NCBI RefSeq assembly: GCF_013520985.1
Contig: NZ_JACDTY010000003.1
Location: forward strand, 124,001-188,000
Reading direction: 5' to 3'
From: Mesorhizobium neociceri
GTDB taxonomy: Bacteria > Pseudomonadota > Alphaproteobacteria > Rhizobiales > Rhizobiaceae
DNA length: 64,000 nt
A program made the translations under genes and the position numbers. This document shows positions 44,858-54,064 of this stretch, in pieces. Numbering within the stretch: position 1 is the stretch's first letter; each line of letters starts with the position of its first letter. The notes beneath the pieces were generated by a model. The model made no database searches. It had not been told where the DNA came from and saw only the letters and a list, made by a program, of their open reading frames with translations.

Positions 44858-45670
44858 GTGGCTGACATTCTGCGCAAGATCGAGGCCTACAAGCGCGACG
44901 AGATCGCGGCGGCGAAGGCGCGGATACCGCTGACCGAGATCAAGGCGCGGGCCAAGGATGCAGACGCACCACGTGGCTTTCTGAGGGCGCTAGAGGCGAC
45001 GCGCAGATCGGGCAGTTTCGGGCTGATCGCCGAAATCAAGAAGGCAAGCCCGTCCAAAGGGTTGATCCGCGCTGATTTCGACCCGCCGGCACTGGCGCAG
45101 GCCTATGAGAAAGGCGGCGCCGCCTGCCTTTCGGTGCTGACCGATGCGCCGTCCTTCCAGGGCGCGCCGGAGTTTCTGACCAATGCCCGCAAGGCTGTGT
45201 CGCTGCCCGCGCTGCGCAAGGATTTCCTGTTCGACCCCTACCAGGTCTACGAAGCACGCGCCTGGGACGCCGACGCTATCCTGATCATCATGGCCAGCGT
45301 CGACGATGCCCTGGCCAGCGAATTGGAAGCGACCGCATTCGAACTCGGTATGGATGCACTGATCGAGGTGCATGACGAGGCAGAGACGCAGCGCGCGGTA
45401 AAACTGTCGTCGCAACTGATCGGCATCAACAACCGCAATCTGAGGACATTCGAGACCAGCCTTGGAACCTCGGAGCGGCTGGCGTCGATGGTGCCGGGTG
45501 GCCGCTTGCTGGTCAGCGAGAGCGGAATTTTCACCCACGACGATTGCCTCAGGATGCAAAAGACCGGCATCAGCACCTTCCTGGTCGGCGAAAGCCTGAT
45601 GCGGCAACAGGATGTGGCGGCGGCGACGCGCCTGCTTTTGACAGGCAAGGCGAAGGCCGAGGTAGCCTGA
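44858..45670 (+). CDS. trpC: Indole-3-glycerol phosphate synthase
   Basis: 270 residues from a GTG at 44858, 4 bases after the trpD stop; this start gives [20 protein letters not shown], the normal family N-terminus, and no ATG precedes it in the conserved zone. Active-site segments: [20 protein letters not shown] (about 50-69, catalytic lysines), [44 protein letters not shown] and [13 protein letters not shown]. It closes the indole ring of CdRP. The gene is followed after 1 base by moaC, so the trp and molybdenum cofactor genes share a transcript. Confidence 0.96.
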   Translation: MADILRKIEAYKRDEIAAAKARIPLTEIKARAKDADAPRGFLRALEATRRSGSFGLIAEIKKASPSKGLIRADFDPPALAQAYEKGGAACLSVLTDAPSFQGAPEFLTNARKAVSLPALRKDFLFDPYQVYEARAWDADAILIIMASVDDALASELEATAFELGMDALIEVHDEAETQRAVKLSSQLIGINNRNLRTFETSLGTSERLASMVPGGRLLVSESGIFTHDDCLRMQKTGISTFLVGESLMRQQDVAAATRLLLTGKAKAEVA

Positions 45671-45671
45671 G

Positions 45672-46154
45672 ATGGCAGCCGCCCTCACCCATCTCGGCGC
45701 CAAGGGCGAGGCCAACATGGTCGATGTTGGCGACAAGGAAGAGACGACACGCACGGCGATCGCCGAAGGCTTTGTCTCGATGCGGCCGGAAACCCTGAAG
45801 ATGATCCTCGACGGCGATGCCAAGAAAGGCGATGTGCTGGGCACAGCGCGCATTGCCGGCATCATGGCGGCCAAGAAAACACATGAATTGATCCCGCTCT
45901 GCCATCCGCTGTTGTTGACCAAGGTGTCGGTCGACATCGAGCCGGACACGGCCCTGCCCGGCCTCAGGGTCACCGCGCTCGCCCGCGTCACTGGCAAGAC
46001 CGGCGTCGAAATGGAGGCGCTGACCGCTGCTTCGGTGGCTTGCCTGACCATTTACGACATGGCCAAGGCGGCCGACCGCGCCATGGTCATTTCCGGCATC
46101 CGGCTGGTCGAAAAAACCGGCGGCAAGTCCGGCGACTACAAGGCGGGCGCTTGA
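45672..46154 (+). CDS. moaC: Cyclic pyranopterin monophosphate synthase
   Basis: 160 residues, normal length. Conserved segments: [19 protein letters not shown] (about 19-37), [20 protein letters not shown] (Lys and Gly), [20 protein letters not shown] (His and Cys) and [20 protein letters not shown] (Lys-Thr-Gly-Val-Glu-Met). It makes cyclic pyranopterin monophosphate in molybdopterin synthesis, after MoaA. It overlaps moeA by one base (TGATG) and is coupled with it. moaA and moaE are not in the window. Confidence 0.96.
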   Translation: MAAALTHLGAKGEANMVDVGDKEETTRTAIAEGFVSMRPETLKMILDGDAKKGDVLGTARIAGIMAAKKTHELIPLCHPLLLTKVSVDIEPDTALPGLRVTALARVTGKTGVEMEALTAASVACLTIYDMAKAADRAMVISGIRLVEKTGGKSGDYKAGA

Positions 46155-47359
46155 TGGCGCTTGTCCCGGTTGCCGAGGCGCTGGAGCGCCTGCTGGAAGG
46201 CGCTTTGGCGCTACCAGGTGAAAGCGTCGCGCTGGCGGATGCGGCTGGGCGGGTGCTGGCGGAGCCTGTCGTGGCGCTGCGCACTCAGCCGCCTTTCAAT
46301 GCATCTGCCATGGACGGCTACGCCGCGCGGGCGCAGGACGTAGCATCCGCCCCGGTGCGGCTTTCGGTGATCGGTATGGCGCCCGCCGGGCGCGGCTTTG
46401 ATGGCACTGTCGGCAAGGCGCAGGCTGTGCGCATCTTCACCGGCGCGCCGCTGCCTGAAGGCGCAGACACCATCGTCATTCAGGAAAATGTCAGGGATCT
46501 CGGCGGTGGTCAGATCGAGGTCACCGAACCGACGGCTAAGGAACGCAACATCCGCCGCCGTGGTCTGGATTTTGCGCAAGGCGATGTCCTGCTGGAGAAA
46601 GGCCGCGTGCTCGATCCGGCCGCACTCTCGCTGGCGGCGTCGGCCAATCACCCGACCCTGAACGTGGTGCAACGGCCGCTGGTCGCCATCATCGCCACCG
46701 GCGACGAGTTGCTGCCGCCGGGCAGCGCGCTTGGCCCCGATCAGATCATCTCGTCCAACGCCTACGGCGTGGCGGCCGCCGCGCAATCGGTCGGCGCGCG
46801 TGCGCTCGATCTCGGTATCGCCGCCGACCGCAAGGAAGCGATTGCGGCGCTGGTGAAAAAGGCCGTCGCGGCGAAAGCCGACGTCATCGTCACGCTCGGC
46901 GGCGCCTCGGTCGGCGACCACGACCTCGTCCACGATGTGCTCACCGGCGAAGGCATGACGCTCGACTTCTGGAAGCTCGCCATGCGCCCGGGCAAGCCGC
47001 TGATGTTCGGACGGCTAGGCGATATCAGGTGCATCGGCCTGCCCGGCAACCCGGTGGCGAGCCTGGTCTGCTCGCAATTGTTCCTGAAGCCGCTTTTGGC
47101 GCAGCTCGGCGGCCGCGTCCACCGGCAGGATGTGCGCCTGGCGCAGCTCGGCGCCGCGATGCCGGCCAATGATCTGAGACAGGACTATGTGCGCGCCGTG
47201 GTGAGCGAAGAAGCCGGCGCACTGGTGGCGACCCCGTTCGGCATCCAGGATTCCTCGATGCTGAGAATGCTGGCCGACGCCAACGGGTTGATCGTGCGGG
47301 CGCCATTCGCTCCGGCGGCAGCCGTGGGCACTGAGTGTCGCGTCCTGATGCTACGCTGA
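46154..47359 (+). CDS. moeA: Molybdopterin molybdenumtransferase
   Basis: 401 residues from the ATG at 46154, which overlaps the moaC stop. Domain features: N-terminal PFNASAMDGYAARAQD (about 50-65), IFTGAPLPEGADTIV, NIRRRGLDFAQGDVLLE, then the MoaB/MogA-like domain with VAIIATGDELLPPGSALGPD (about 180-199), DVIVTLGGASVGDHDLVHD, MRPGKPLMFGRLGDI and CIGLPGNPVASLVCSQLF. It inserts molybdate into adenylylated molybdopterin. In many Rhizobiales the next gene is lexA; here the kynurenine cluster intervenes. Confidence 0.96.
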   Translation: MALVPVAEALERLLEGALALPGESVALADAAGRVLAEPVVALRTQPPFNASAMDGYAARAQDVASAPVRLSVIGMAPAGRGFDGTVGKAQAVRIFTGAPLPEGADTIVIQENVRDLGGGQIEVTEPTAKERNIRRRGLDFAQGDVLLEKGRVLDPAALSLAASANHPTLNVVQRPLVAIIATGDELLPPGSALGPDQIISSNAYGVAAAAQSVGARALDLGIAADRKEAIAALVKKAVAAKADVIVTLGGASVGDHDLVHDVLTGEGMTLDFWKLAMRPGKPLMFGRLGDIRCIGLPGNPVASLVCSQLFLKPLLAQLGGRVHRQDVRLAQLGAAMPANDLRQDYVRAVVSEEAGALVATPFGIQDSSMLRMLADANGLIVRAPFAPAAAVGTECRVLMLR

Positions 47360-47403
47360 AGATCAAGCGTCCAAGCCATTAATTTTAGAGATGAAACTGG
47401 TTT

Positions 47404-48234
47404 TTATTCGGCAAGCAATGTCCGCGTCAGCGGATGTGTCGGATCGGCAAGCCCGTCGACGATGTTGAAATGATGCCGATCCGGCTCGACCACCGTGCTG
47501 GTCATGGCGCCGAGGCCGGTCCAGATGTTGGCGAGCAGCGCATTCTGGCGCAGGAACTCCGCCCGCTCGCCGCCGCCGGCCCAGCAGGTGATGCGTGCGC
47601 CGTCCATCGGGCGCAGCAGCGCCGGGCTTTCGGCCAGTGCTTCCGCTTCATCGATGGCCAATGTCGTATTCATGCCGGTGCGCATGATCGGACGCAGGTC
47701 ATGAACGCCGGAGATCGAGACGACATTGCGCACACGGCCTGCCACATCGGCGGCCAGAGGCGTCGTTGTCGTCACCATCCTTGAGGCGAGATGGCCGCCG
47801 GCGGAATGCCCGGTCAGGATCACCGGCCCGCCGACCATCGTCGCCGCCTTGGCGATCGCCGCCGCAATTTCCCTGACGATGCCGGAAATGCGTATGTCGG
47901 GACAAAGCGTGTAAGTCGGCATTGCCACGGCAAAACCGCTGGCGACCGCGCCTTTGGCCAGATGCGACCAGGGATTCTTGTCGAATGCCTTCCAGTAGCC
48001 GCCATGGATGAAGACGACGAGCCCTTTGGGCATGGCATCGGGAAGGAACAGATCGAGCCGGTTGCGCGGGCTGTCGCCATAGGCGATGTCGAGCTTGGCC
48101 CGACCGGCCGCTGACAGTGTGTCGCGAAAAGCCTGTGCCGGTGCGTCCCACGCGGCCGGCCAGCGATTGCTGCCAGCGATGTTGTCGCCGTTGGCGTAGG
48201 CATTGTCCCAATCGGCAACACGGTGTTCGAGCAT
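47404..48234 (-). CDS. kynB: Alpha/beta hydrolase, probable kynurenine formamidase
   Basis: 276 residues from the ATG at 48234, which sits 6 bases after a GGGAGG ribosome site; a GTG 6 bases earlier is too close to it. The oxyanion-hole motif is VVFIHGGYWKAFDKNPWSH (about 77-95), the nucleophile is in ILTGHSAGGHLASRM (Ser about 148), and the catalytic histidine lies in PDRHHFNIVDGL near the C-terminus. HGGYW is typical of arylformamidases of the hydrolase type. It would cleave N-formylkynurenine to kynurenine plus formate. Neighbours kynA and kynU support this. It is structurally unrelated to the metal-dependent KynB of other bacteria, so the symbol is by function. Confidence 0.8.
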   Translation of the reverse strand: MLEHRVADWDNAYANGDNIAGSNRWPAAWDAPAQAFRDTLSAAGRAKLDIAYGDSPRNRLDLFLPDAMPKGLVVFIHGGYWKAFDKNPWSHLAKGAVASGFAVAMPTYTLCPDIRISGIVREIAAAIAKAATMVGGPVILTGHSAGGHLASRMVTTTTPLAADVAGRVRNVVSISGVHDLRPIMRTGMNTTLAIDEAEALAESPALLRPMDGARITCWAGGGERAEFLRQNALLANIWTGLGAMTSTVVEPDRHHFNIVDGLADPTHPLTRTLLAE

Positions 48235-48306
48235 CTGCACCCTCCCAGATGACTTCAGTTCAGTCGACAGGAATGGCCGCCGGCAAAGGCGACGTCAATG
48301 CTCCAC

Positions 48307-48323
48307 CCTAAAAACATTTTAGG
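48307..48323. promoter_or_regulatory. 17-bp palindrome between the divergent kynB-like and ligase genes
   Basis: CCTAAAA-ACA-TTTTAGG is a perfect inverted repeat with 7-base arms in the 165-base divergent gap. A -35-like TTGAAA (48325-48330) follows directly in the direction of the ligase gene. It is a candidate operator for the kyn regulator or another factor. Confidence 0.5.
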
Positions 48324-48399
48324 CTTGAAACAAATTTCGACTGGTGCGATCCTGTGATTGTTCAGCCGTGGGCGTGAGGCAGACAGGGGCAGCCGAAAA

Positions 48400-50025
48400 A
48401 TGCTTGGGCCATCAGCGCATACCGACACATTCACGCGCGACAACCTGCCGCCGCCGGATCAATGGCCGGAGTTTCTGCTCGACGGCTTCCACTATCCCGA
48501 CCACATAAACGCCGGCGTCGAATTGACCGACAGGCTGGTCGAAAAGGGCTTTGGCGACCACACCGCGCTGATCGGCAATGGCCGCCGCCGCACCTACAAG
48601 GAACTGTCCGACTGGACCAACAGGCTCGCCCATGCGCTGGTCGAGAACTACGGCGTCAAGCCGGGCAACCGGGTGCTGATCCGCTCGGCCAACAACCCAG
48701 CCATGGTCGCCTGCTGGCTGGCCGCCACCAAGGTGGGCGCGGTGGTCGTCAACACCATGCCGATGTTGCGTGCAGGCGAACTCGCCAAGATTGTCGACAA
48801 GGCGGAAATCACAATCGCACTTTGCGATACAAGGCTGATGGACGAGATGACCGCCTGCGCCAAGGGCAGTGCGTATCTCAAGCAGGTCATCGGCTTCGAC
48901 GGCACAGCCAACCATGACGCGGAACTCGATCGCGTCGCCCTCGACAAGCCGGTCACCTTCACTGCCGTCAACACCGGCCGCGACGACGTCGCCCTGCTCG
49001 GCTTCACCTCCGGCACCACCGGTGTGCCTAAGGCGACGATGCATTTCCACCGCGACCTCCTGATCATCGCCGACGCCTATGCCCGCGAAATCTTGGAGGT
49101 GACGCCGGACGATATCTTCGTCGGCTCGCCGCCCCTTGCCTTTACCTTCGGTCTTGGCGGCCTCGCCATCTTCCCGCTGCGCTTTGGCGCTGCGGCGACG
49201 TTGCTGGAACAGGCGACGCCGCCCAACATGATCCACATTATCGAGACTTACAAAGCGACAATTTCCTTCACCGCGCCGACCGCCTATCGAGCGATGCTCA
49301 AGGCCATGGATGAAGGAGCGGACCTGTCCTCGCTGCGCGTCGCGGTTTCAGCTGGCGAGACGCTGCCGGCACCTGTTTTCGAGGAGTGGACCGAAAAGAC
49401 CGGCAAGCCGATCCTCGATGGAATCGGCGCCACCGAGATGCTGCATATCTTCATCTCCAACCGCTTCGATGACATGAAACCGGCCTCCACCGGCAAGGCC
49501 GTCGGCGGCTATGAGGCACGCATCGTCGATGACGAGATGCGGGAGGTGCCGCGCGGTTCGACAGGCCGGCTGGCGGTGCGCGGCCCGACCGGCTGCCGCT
49601 ACATGGCCGATGCCAGGCAGAAGGACTATGTCCGCGATGGCTGGAACCTCACCGGCGACACTTTTACCCAGGACGAGGACGGTTTCTTCCATTTCGCCGC
49701 GCGCTCCGACGACATGATCGTCAGCGCCGGCTACAACATCGCAGGTCCCGAGGTCGAAGCGGCGCTGCTTTCGCATCCCGACGTCGCCGAATGCGCGGTG
49801 ACCGGCGCCGAGGACCGCGAGCGCGGCCAGATCGTCGAGGCGCATATCGTGCTGGTGCAAGGCGTGACGCCAGACGCATTGACCGTCAAACGCCTGCAGG
49901 ACCACGTCAAGGCCACGATCGCGCCGTACAAATATCCGCGTTCGGTAAAGTTCATCGACGCCTTGCCCAAAACCCAGACCGGCAAAATCCAACGCTTCCG
50001 GTTGCGCGCGGAGAAGAGCAATTGA
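48400..50025 (+). CDS. Aminobenzoate/benzoate-type acyl-CoA ligase (AMP-forming)
   Basis: 541 residues from the ATG at 48400, which gives the normal start [20 protein letters not shown]; a start at 48358 is unlikely. ANL-family motifs: [20 protein letters not shown] (P-loop, about 202-221), [24 protein letters not shown] (about 345), [40 protein letters not shown] and the catalytic lysine in [14 protein letters not shown] near the end. Sequence style is that of 2-aminobenzoate-CoA and related benzoate-CoA ligases. With kynA and kynU next door, anthranilate is the likely substrate. kynA starts within its last codons. Confidence 0.85.
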   Translation: MLGPSAHTDTFTRDNLPPPDQWPEFLLDGFHYPDHINAGVELTDRLVEKGFGDHTALIGNGRRRTYKELSDWTNRLAHALVENYGVKPGNRVLIRSANNPAMVACWLAATKVGAVVVNTMPMLRAGELAKIVDKAEITIALCDTRLMDEMTACAKGSAYLKQVIGFDGTANHDAELDRVALDKPVTFTAVNTGRDDVALLGFTSGTTGVPKATMHFHRDLLIIADAYAREILEVTPDDIFVGSPPLAFTFGLGGLAIFPLRFGAAATLLEQATPPNMIHIIETYKATISFTAPTAYRAMLKAMDEGADLSSLRVAVSAGETLPAPVFEEWTEKTGKPILDGIGATEMLHIFISNRFDDMKPASTGKAVGGYEARIVDDEMREVPRGSTGRLAVRGPTGCRYMADARQKDYVRDGWNLTGDTFTQDEDGFFHFAARSDDMIVSAGYNIAGPEVEAALLSHPDVAECAVTGAEDRERGQIVEAHIVLVQGVTPDALTVKRLQDHVKATIAPYKYPRSVKFIDALPKTQTGKIQRFRLRAEKSN

Positions 50026-50858
50026 GCCAGCCCTACGATCCGGAGTCGGATGGCGCGCAGATGTCGTTCAAGGAGCGAATGTCCTACAGCGACTATCTGC
50101 ACCTGGAGAAGGTGCTCGACGCGCAGACGCCACTGTCTTCTGCCCATGACGAGATGCTGTTCATCATCCAGCATCAGACTTCGGAATTGTGGATGAAGCT
50201 GGCCTTGCACGAGATCGGCGCCGCCATCCGCGCGATCCGTGCCGACCGCCTCGAACCGAGCTTCAAGATGCTGTCTCGCGTCGCGCGCATCTTCGAGCAG
50301 CTCAACAATGCCTGGGACGTGCTGCGCACGATGACGCCCAGCGAGTACACCGAGTTTCGCGACGCGCTCGGCCAATCCTCGGGCTTCCAGTCCTGGCAGT
50401 ACCGCGCCATCGAGTTCATGGCCGGCAACCGCAACCTCGCCATGCTCGGCCCGCACAAGCACCGGCCCGATCTTACGGACAGGCTGGAAGCGATCCTAGC
50501 CACGCCGTCGCTCTATGACGAGGCGCTGCTGCTGTTGGCGCGCAACGCCTTCGACATCGGCGCCGACGCCAGGCGCACGGACTGGCGCGAGACGCGCGGC
50601 GAGAACGAAGAAGTGCTGGTTGCCTGGCAAACCGTCTACCGCGACCCGCAGCGCTACTGGATGCTCTACGAACTGGCCGAGAAGCTGGTCGACTTCGAGG
50701 ATTACTTCCGCCGCTGGCGCTTCAACCACGTCACCACGGTCGAGCGCATCATCGGCTTGAAGCGCGGCACCGGCGGTACCTCAGGCGCCTCCTACCTGAA
50801 GAAGATGCTGGAGGTCGTGCTGTTTCCGGAGCTCTGGACGGTCCGCACCCGGCTCTGA
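50022..50858 (+). CDS. kynA: Tryptophan 2,3-dioxygenase
   Basis: 278 residues if started at the TTG at 50022, which overlaps the ligase stop (TTGA) and has a GGAGAAGAG ribosome site; this gives [19 protein letters not shown], similar to family N-termini (PYDP...EGAEMSF). The alternative ATG at 50061 gives 265 residues. Signatures: [20 protein letters not shown] (substrate and heme pocket), [39 protein letters not shown], and the heme-ligand histidine in [20 protein letters not shown] with [13 protein letters not shown]. It opens the indole ring of L-tryptophan to N-formylkynurenine using heme and oxygen. Confidence 0.93.
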   Translation: MSQPYDPESDGAQMSFKERMSYSDYLHLEKVLDAQTPLSSAHDEMLFIIQHQTSELWMKLALHEIGAAIRAIRADRLEPSFKMLSRVARIFEQLNNAWDVLRTMTPSEYTEFRDALGQSSGFQSWQYRAIEFMAGNRNLAMLGPHKHRPDLTDRLEAILATPSLYDEALLLLARNAFDIGADARRTDWRETRGENEEVLVAWQTVYRDPQRYWMLYELAEKLVDFEDYFRRWRFNHVTTVERIIGLKRGTGGTSGASYLKKMLEVVLFPELWTVRTRL

Positions 50859-50902
50859 GCTCTTTGTTTTGGCGTCACACTTTTCCTGGAATTGCGCCGA
50901 CT

Positions 50903-52150
50903 TCAGGTAACCGCGGTCTTCACTGCGAAGCGGGCGTCCTGCCAGGCGCCTGTGCGCAGAATATCCTCCAGCACGTCGACTGCCTGCCAGACATCGCCAT
51001 AACCGACATAGAGCGGCGTGAAGCCGAAACGGATGGTCGACGGCGCCCGGAAATCGCCGATCACGCTGCGCTCGATCAGTGCGCGCATCACCTGATAGCC
51101 GTGCGGGTGGAGGAACGACACCTGGCTGCCGCGCTGGCTGCCGTCGTGAGGACTTTCCAGTTCAAGCCCGTAGGCGCCGCATCTGGCTTCGACGAGCTGG
51201 ATAAACAGGTCCGTCAGCGCGATGCTCTTTTTGCGCACCGCCGTCATGTCGACATCGTTCCAGATATCGAGCGCGCCCTTGAGCGCCCGCATCGACAGCA
51301 CCGGCTGCGTTCCGCACAGAAAGCGGCGGATGCCGCTGCCGACGGCAAAGCCCTGTTCGAAGGCAAAGGGCCGCGCATGGCCCCACCAGCCGCTAAGCGG
51401 CTGGTGGACATCGCCATGGTGGCGCGCGGCAGCGTAGATGAAGGCCGGCGAACCCGGGCCGCCATTGAGGTATTTGTAGGTGCAGCCGACGGCGAAATCG
51501 GCATTGGCACGGTCGAGTTCGACCGGCAAGGCGCCGGCCGTGTGGCAGAGATCCCAGATGATCAGCGCGCCGGCGTCATGGGCTTTGCGCGTCAGCGCCG
51601 CCATGTCGCGCAACCGGCCGGATTTGTAGTTGACGTGGTTGACCAGGATGACGGCAACGCTGTCGTCGATCAGCTCCTCGATTGCGGCCGCGTCGACACC
51701 CTCCAGCCGCAGCCGCGTTCCCGGCCGGGTCGAGGCCACGCCTTCGGCCATGTAGAGGTCGGTCGGAAAGCTGTCGCCCTCGGCAACGATGACCGACCGA
51801 TCCGGCCGCATGCCGAGCGCGGCGTGCAGCAGCTTGTAGATGTTGATCGAGGTTGTGTCGCAGACCACCGTCTGCCCGTCGGCCGCACCGATCAGCCGTC
51901 CAAGCTGATCTCCGAGTTCCACCGGCATGTTGAACCAGCCTGCGGTGTTCCAGGCGCGGATGAGATCCTGCGCCCATTCCCGCGTCGCGGCCTGCTGCAG
52001 TTCGCTGAAGACGGCTGGTGATGCGGCACCCAGCGAATTGCCGTCGAGATAGATCACGCCCTCCGGCAAGACAAAGCGTTCACGCATGGAACGCAGCGGA
52101 TCGGCGGCGTCCATCGCTTCGATTGCAGCGAGATCGGGTGTCATGCTCAT
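50903..52150 (-). CDS. kynU: Kynureninase
   Basis: 415 residues from the ATG at 52150, preceded by a GGAGGGA ribosome site; the frame continues upstream to 52243 but is not conserved. PLP-enzyme (aminotransferase fold) features: YLDGNSLGAASPAVF, VVCDTTSINIYKLLHAAL, NHVNYKSGRLRDMAALT, IWDLCHTAGALPVELDRANA and the PLP lysine in GCTYKYLNGGPGSPAFIYAA (about residue 235-254). It cleaves kynurenine to anthranilate and alanine. It is convergent with kynA (44 bases) and divergent from the GntR regulator. Together with kynA and kynB it completes the route to anthranilate. Confidence 0.95.
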   Translation of the reverse strand: MSMTPDLAAIEAMDAADPLRSMRERFVLPEGVIYLDGNSLGAASPAVFSELQQAATREWAQDLIRAWNTAGWFNMPVELGDQLGRLIGAADGQTVVCDTTSINIYKLLHAALGMRPDRSVIVAEGDSFPTDLYMAEGVASTRPGTRLRLEGVDAAAIEELIDDSVAVILVNHVNYKSGRLRDMAALTRKAHDAGALIIWDLCHTAGALPVELDRANADFAVGCTYKYLNGGPGSPAFIYAAARHHGDVHQPLSGWWGHARPFAFEQGFAVGSGIRRFLCGTQPVLSMRALKGALDIWNDVDMTAVRKKSIALTDLFIQLVEARCGAYGLELESPHDGSQRGSQVSFLHPHGYQVMRALIERSVIGDFRAPSTIRFGFTPLYVGYGDVWQAVDVLEDILRTGAWQDARFAVKTAVT

Positions 52151-52245
52151 GATCCGGTGTCCCTCCATGGACAAACGCACGCGGCGGAGCCTGCCCGCCC
52201 CAAACATGCCGGCGATCTTGAGCGGTCCTCCGGAAGCTGTCAAAC

Positions 52246-52286
52246 ATTATATATAATTTACGCAATGAAAGGCTTTGATATATAAT
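52246..52286. promoter_or_regulatory. AT-rich repeats in the kynU-gntR divergent promoter region
   Basis: ATTATATATAAT (52246-52257) is a perfect 12-bp palindrome. Its part ATATATAAT (52249-52257) recurs at 52278-52286, 29 bases apart (about three helical turns). The second copy ends with a consensus -10 TATAAT (52281-52286) for the gntR gene, and the first contains TATAAT on the minus strand for kynU. These are probable operator and promoter elements of the GntR-type regulator. Confidence 0.5.
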
Positions 52287-52318
52287 CATCAGCCGAGCAA
52301 TCTGTTGAATGGGTCACG

Positions 52319-53098
52319 ATGCTGGATGACGAGCAGTCCTCGAAGACGGAAGCGGCCTATCGGCTGCTCAGGCGCGATATTCTTGCGACCCGGCTAGCGC
52401 CTGCCGCGCCGTTGAAGCTGAGCACGCTGCGCGGCACCTACGGCATCGGCTGGACGCCGCTGCGCGAGGCGCTGTCGCGGCTGGAGGCCGAACGGCTTGT
52501 GACGGCCATCAGCAACCGTGGGTTTGCGGTCGCTCCCGTCTCTCGGGCGGAGCTCGAGGATCTGGCGCGTGCGCGGCTGGTGGTCGAACTGCCCTTGCTG
52601 GTGGAATCGATCGAGAAAGGTGACCGTCAGTGGGAAGACGCGGTCGTTGCCGCCCATTATCGTCTCTCACGGTGCGGGTCCGTTCTCGACGATCCCTCGG
52701 ATGATGCCGTCGATGCGTGGTACGAAAAACACGATGCCTTCCACGCGGCGCTGCTCAATGCCGCGACATCCAGCTGGCTGCTGCGCTTCAATGCGACGAT
52801 ATCCGACCAATTGCATCGCCATCACCGTTTTCTGGGCCTGGCCCCAACGCTGCGCGCGGCTGCCGGCCGCAAGGATGGACACCAGAAGGCCATGCAGGCC
52901 CTGCGCGACGCCGTGGCGATCGAACACCACACCGCACTGATGGAAGCAGCCCTTGATCGCGACACTGAGCGCGCGAAAACACTGATGACCATTCACATCG
53001 GCTACACGCTGCAGGTCTATGCCCAGAGTGAACCGGGCGGCGCGGCGGACGCGGCCCAACCCCACCCGAAAAAGAAACGGCGATCGGGCAACGCGTGA
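52319..53098 (+). CDS. GntR family transcriptional regulator (FCD type), likely kyn regulator
   Basis: 259 residues. The winged helix-turn-helix is TEAAYRLLRRDILATRLAPA and LKLSTLRGTYGIGWTPLREA plus LSRLEAERLVTAISNRGFAV (residues 9-70). An FCD-type helical ligand domain follows, with ELEDLARARLVVELPLLVES and the histidine-bearing WYEKHDAFHAALLNAATSSW, in which His residues may bind metal. It is divergent from kynU and shares its AT-rich promoter region, so it probably senses a kynurenine pathway intermediate. The C-terminus is lysine-rich (HPKKKRRSGN). Confidence 0.88.
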   Translation: MLDDEQSSKTEAAYRLLRRDILATRLAPAAPLKLSTLRGTYGIGWTPLREALSRLEAERLVTAISNRGFAVAPVSRAELEDLARARLVVELPLLVESIEKGDRQWEDAVVAAHYRLSRCGSVLDDPSDDAVDAWYEKHDAFHAALLNAATSSWLLRFNATISDQLHRHHRFLGLAPTLRAAAGRKDGHQKAMQALRDAVAIEHHTALMEAALDRDTERAKTLMTIHIGYTLQVYAQSEPGGAADAAQPHPKKKRRSGNA

Positions 53099-53234
53099 AC
53101 TAGCCGATGGCGCGACCCTCAGCGCTTTGGCTTCGTTCAACACCGTTGCCGGCAAACGAGCGCAGGCTGCCTGCCGCGCGCTGACGTATGCTGAACAAAA
53201 CGTCAACACATTCATTAAACTTTAAATGGTTGCG

Positions 53235-53275
53235 GAACACAACTGGAACAGATAGTGTTTGTTCTGGGTTTGTTT
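53235..53275 (+). promoter_or_regulatory. SOS boxes upstream of lexA
   Basis: GAAC-ACAACTG-GAAC (53235-53249) matches the alphaproteobacterial LexA box GAAC-N7-GAAC exactly. A second, imperfect box in the opposite orientation, GTTC-N7-GTTT, is at 53261-53275. Both lie 40-80 bases upstream of the lexA ATG, as expected for autoregulation. Confidence 0.8.
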
Positions 53276-53311
53276 TTTCCGATTCTGGTTTCAGAACCCG
53301 TGGGGGCCGCG

Positions 53312-54064
53312 ATGCTGACGCGCAAGCAACATGAACTTCTGATGTTCATCCATGAACGCCTGAAGGAGAGCGGAATCCCGCCGTCGTTTGACGAAATGAA
53401 GGAGGCGCTGGACCTCGCTTCGAAGTCCGGCATCCACCGGCTGATTACGGCGCTGGAGGAGCGCGGCTTCATTCGCCGGCTGCCGAACCGGGCGCGTGCG
53501 CTGGAAGTGCTGCGGCTGCCCGACTCGATCGCGCCCGGCCTCAATGCGGCGAGGAAGTTTTCGCCAAGCGTCATCCAGGGCAGTCTCGGACAAGGCGGTG
53601 TGGGGCAAGGCGGTCTCGGCCGCCAGATCAAGCCGGCCTCATCGTCGCGTTCGATGTCCGCCGGCAATGACGACGCGGTTTCCGCGGTGTCGATCCCGGT
53701 GATGGGACGTATCGCCGCCGGTGTGCCGATCGACGCTATCCAGCACCAGACGCATTCGATCTCGGTGCCGCCGGATATGATCATGGGCGGCGAACATTAC
53801 GCGCTTGAGGTCAAGGGCGACTCGATGATCGAGGCCGGCATTTTCGACGGCGACACGGTCATCATCCGCAATGCTGATACGGCGAGTCCCGGCGAGATCA
53901 TCGTGGCACTGGTCGACGAGGAGGAAGCGACGCTGAAACGCTTCCGCCGCAAGGGCGCCTCGATCGCGCTGGAAGCCGCCAACCCGGCCTATGAGACGCG
54001 CATCTTCGGGCCGGACCGGGTCAAGGTGCAGGGTAAGCTTGTCGGATTGATCCGGCGTTACTGA
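53312..54064 (+). CDS. lexA: SOS response repressor LexA
   Basis: 250 residues from the ATG at 53312, giving the canonical [20 protein letters not shown]; the longer frame starts at 53255 within the operator. The winged helix includes [20 protein letters not shown] (residues 25-44). After a Gly/Gln/Ser-rich linker (about 95-125) the S24 peptidase domain follows, with the cleavage site [14 protein letters not shown] (Ala-Gly at about 134), the catalytic serine in [16 protein letters not shown] and the lysine in [13 protein letters not shown]. It represses DNA-repair genes until RecA triggers self-cleavage. Longer than the E. coli protein, usual for rhizobia. Confidence 0.96.
   Translation: MLTRKQHELLMFIHERLKESGIPPSFDEMKEALDLASKSGIHRLITALEERGFIRRLPNRARALEVLRLPDSIAPGLNAARKFSPSVIQGSLGQGGVGQGGLGRQIKPASSSRSMSAGNDDAVSAVSIPVMGRIAAGVPIDAIQHQTHSISVPPDMIMGGEHYALEVKGDSMIEAGIFDGDTVIIRNADTASPGEIIVALVDEEEATLKRFRRKGASIALEAANPAYETRIFGPDRVKVQGKLVGLIRRY

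Noticed and set aside
53099..53311. Additional small gene between the GntR regulator and lexA
   Set aside because: The frames lack conserved features and the region is occupied by the lexA operators.
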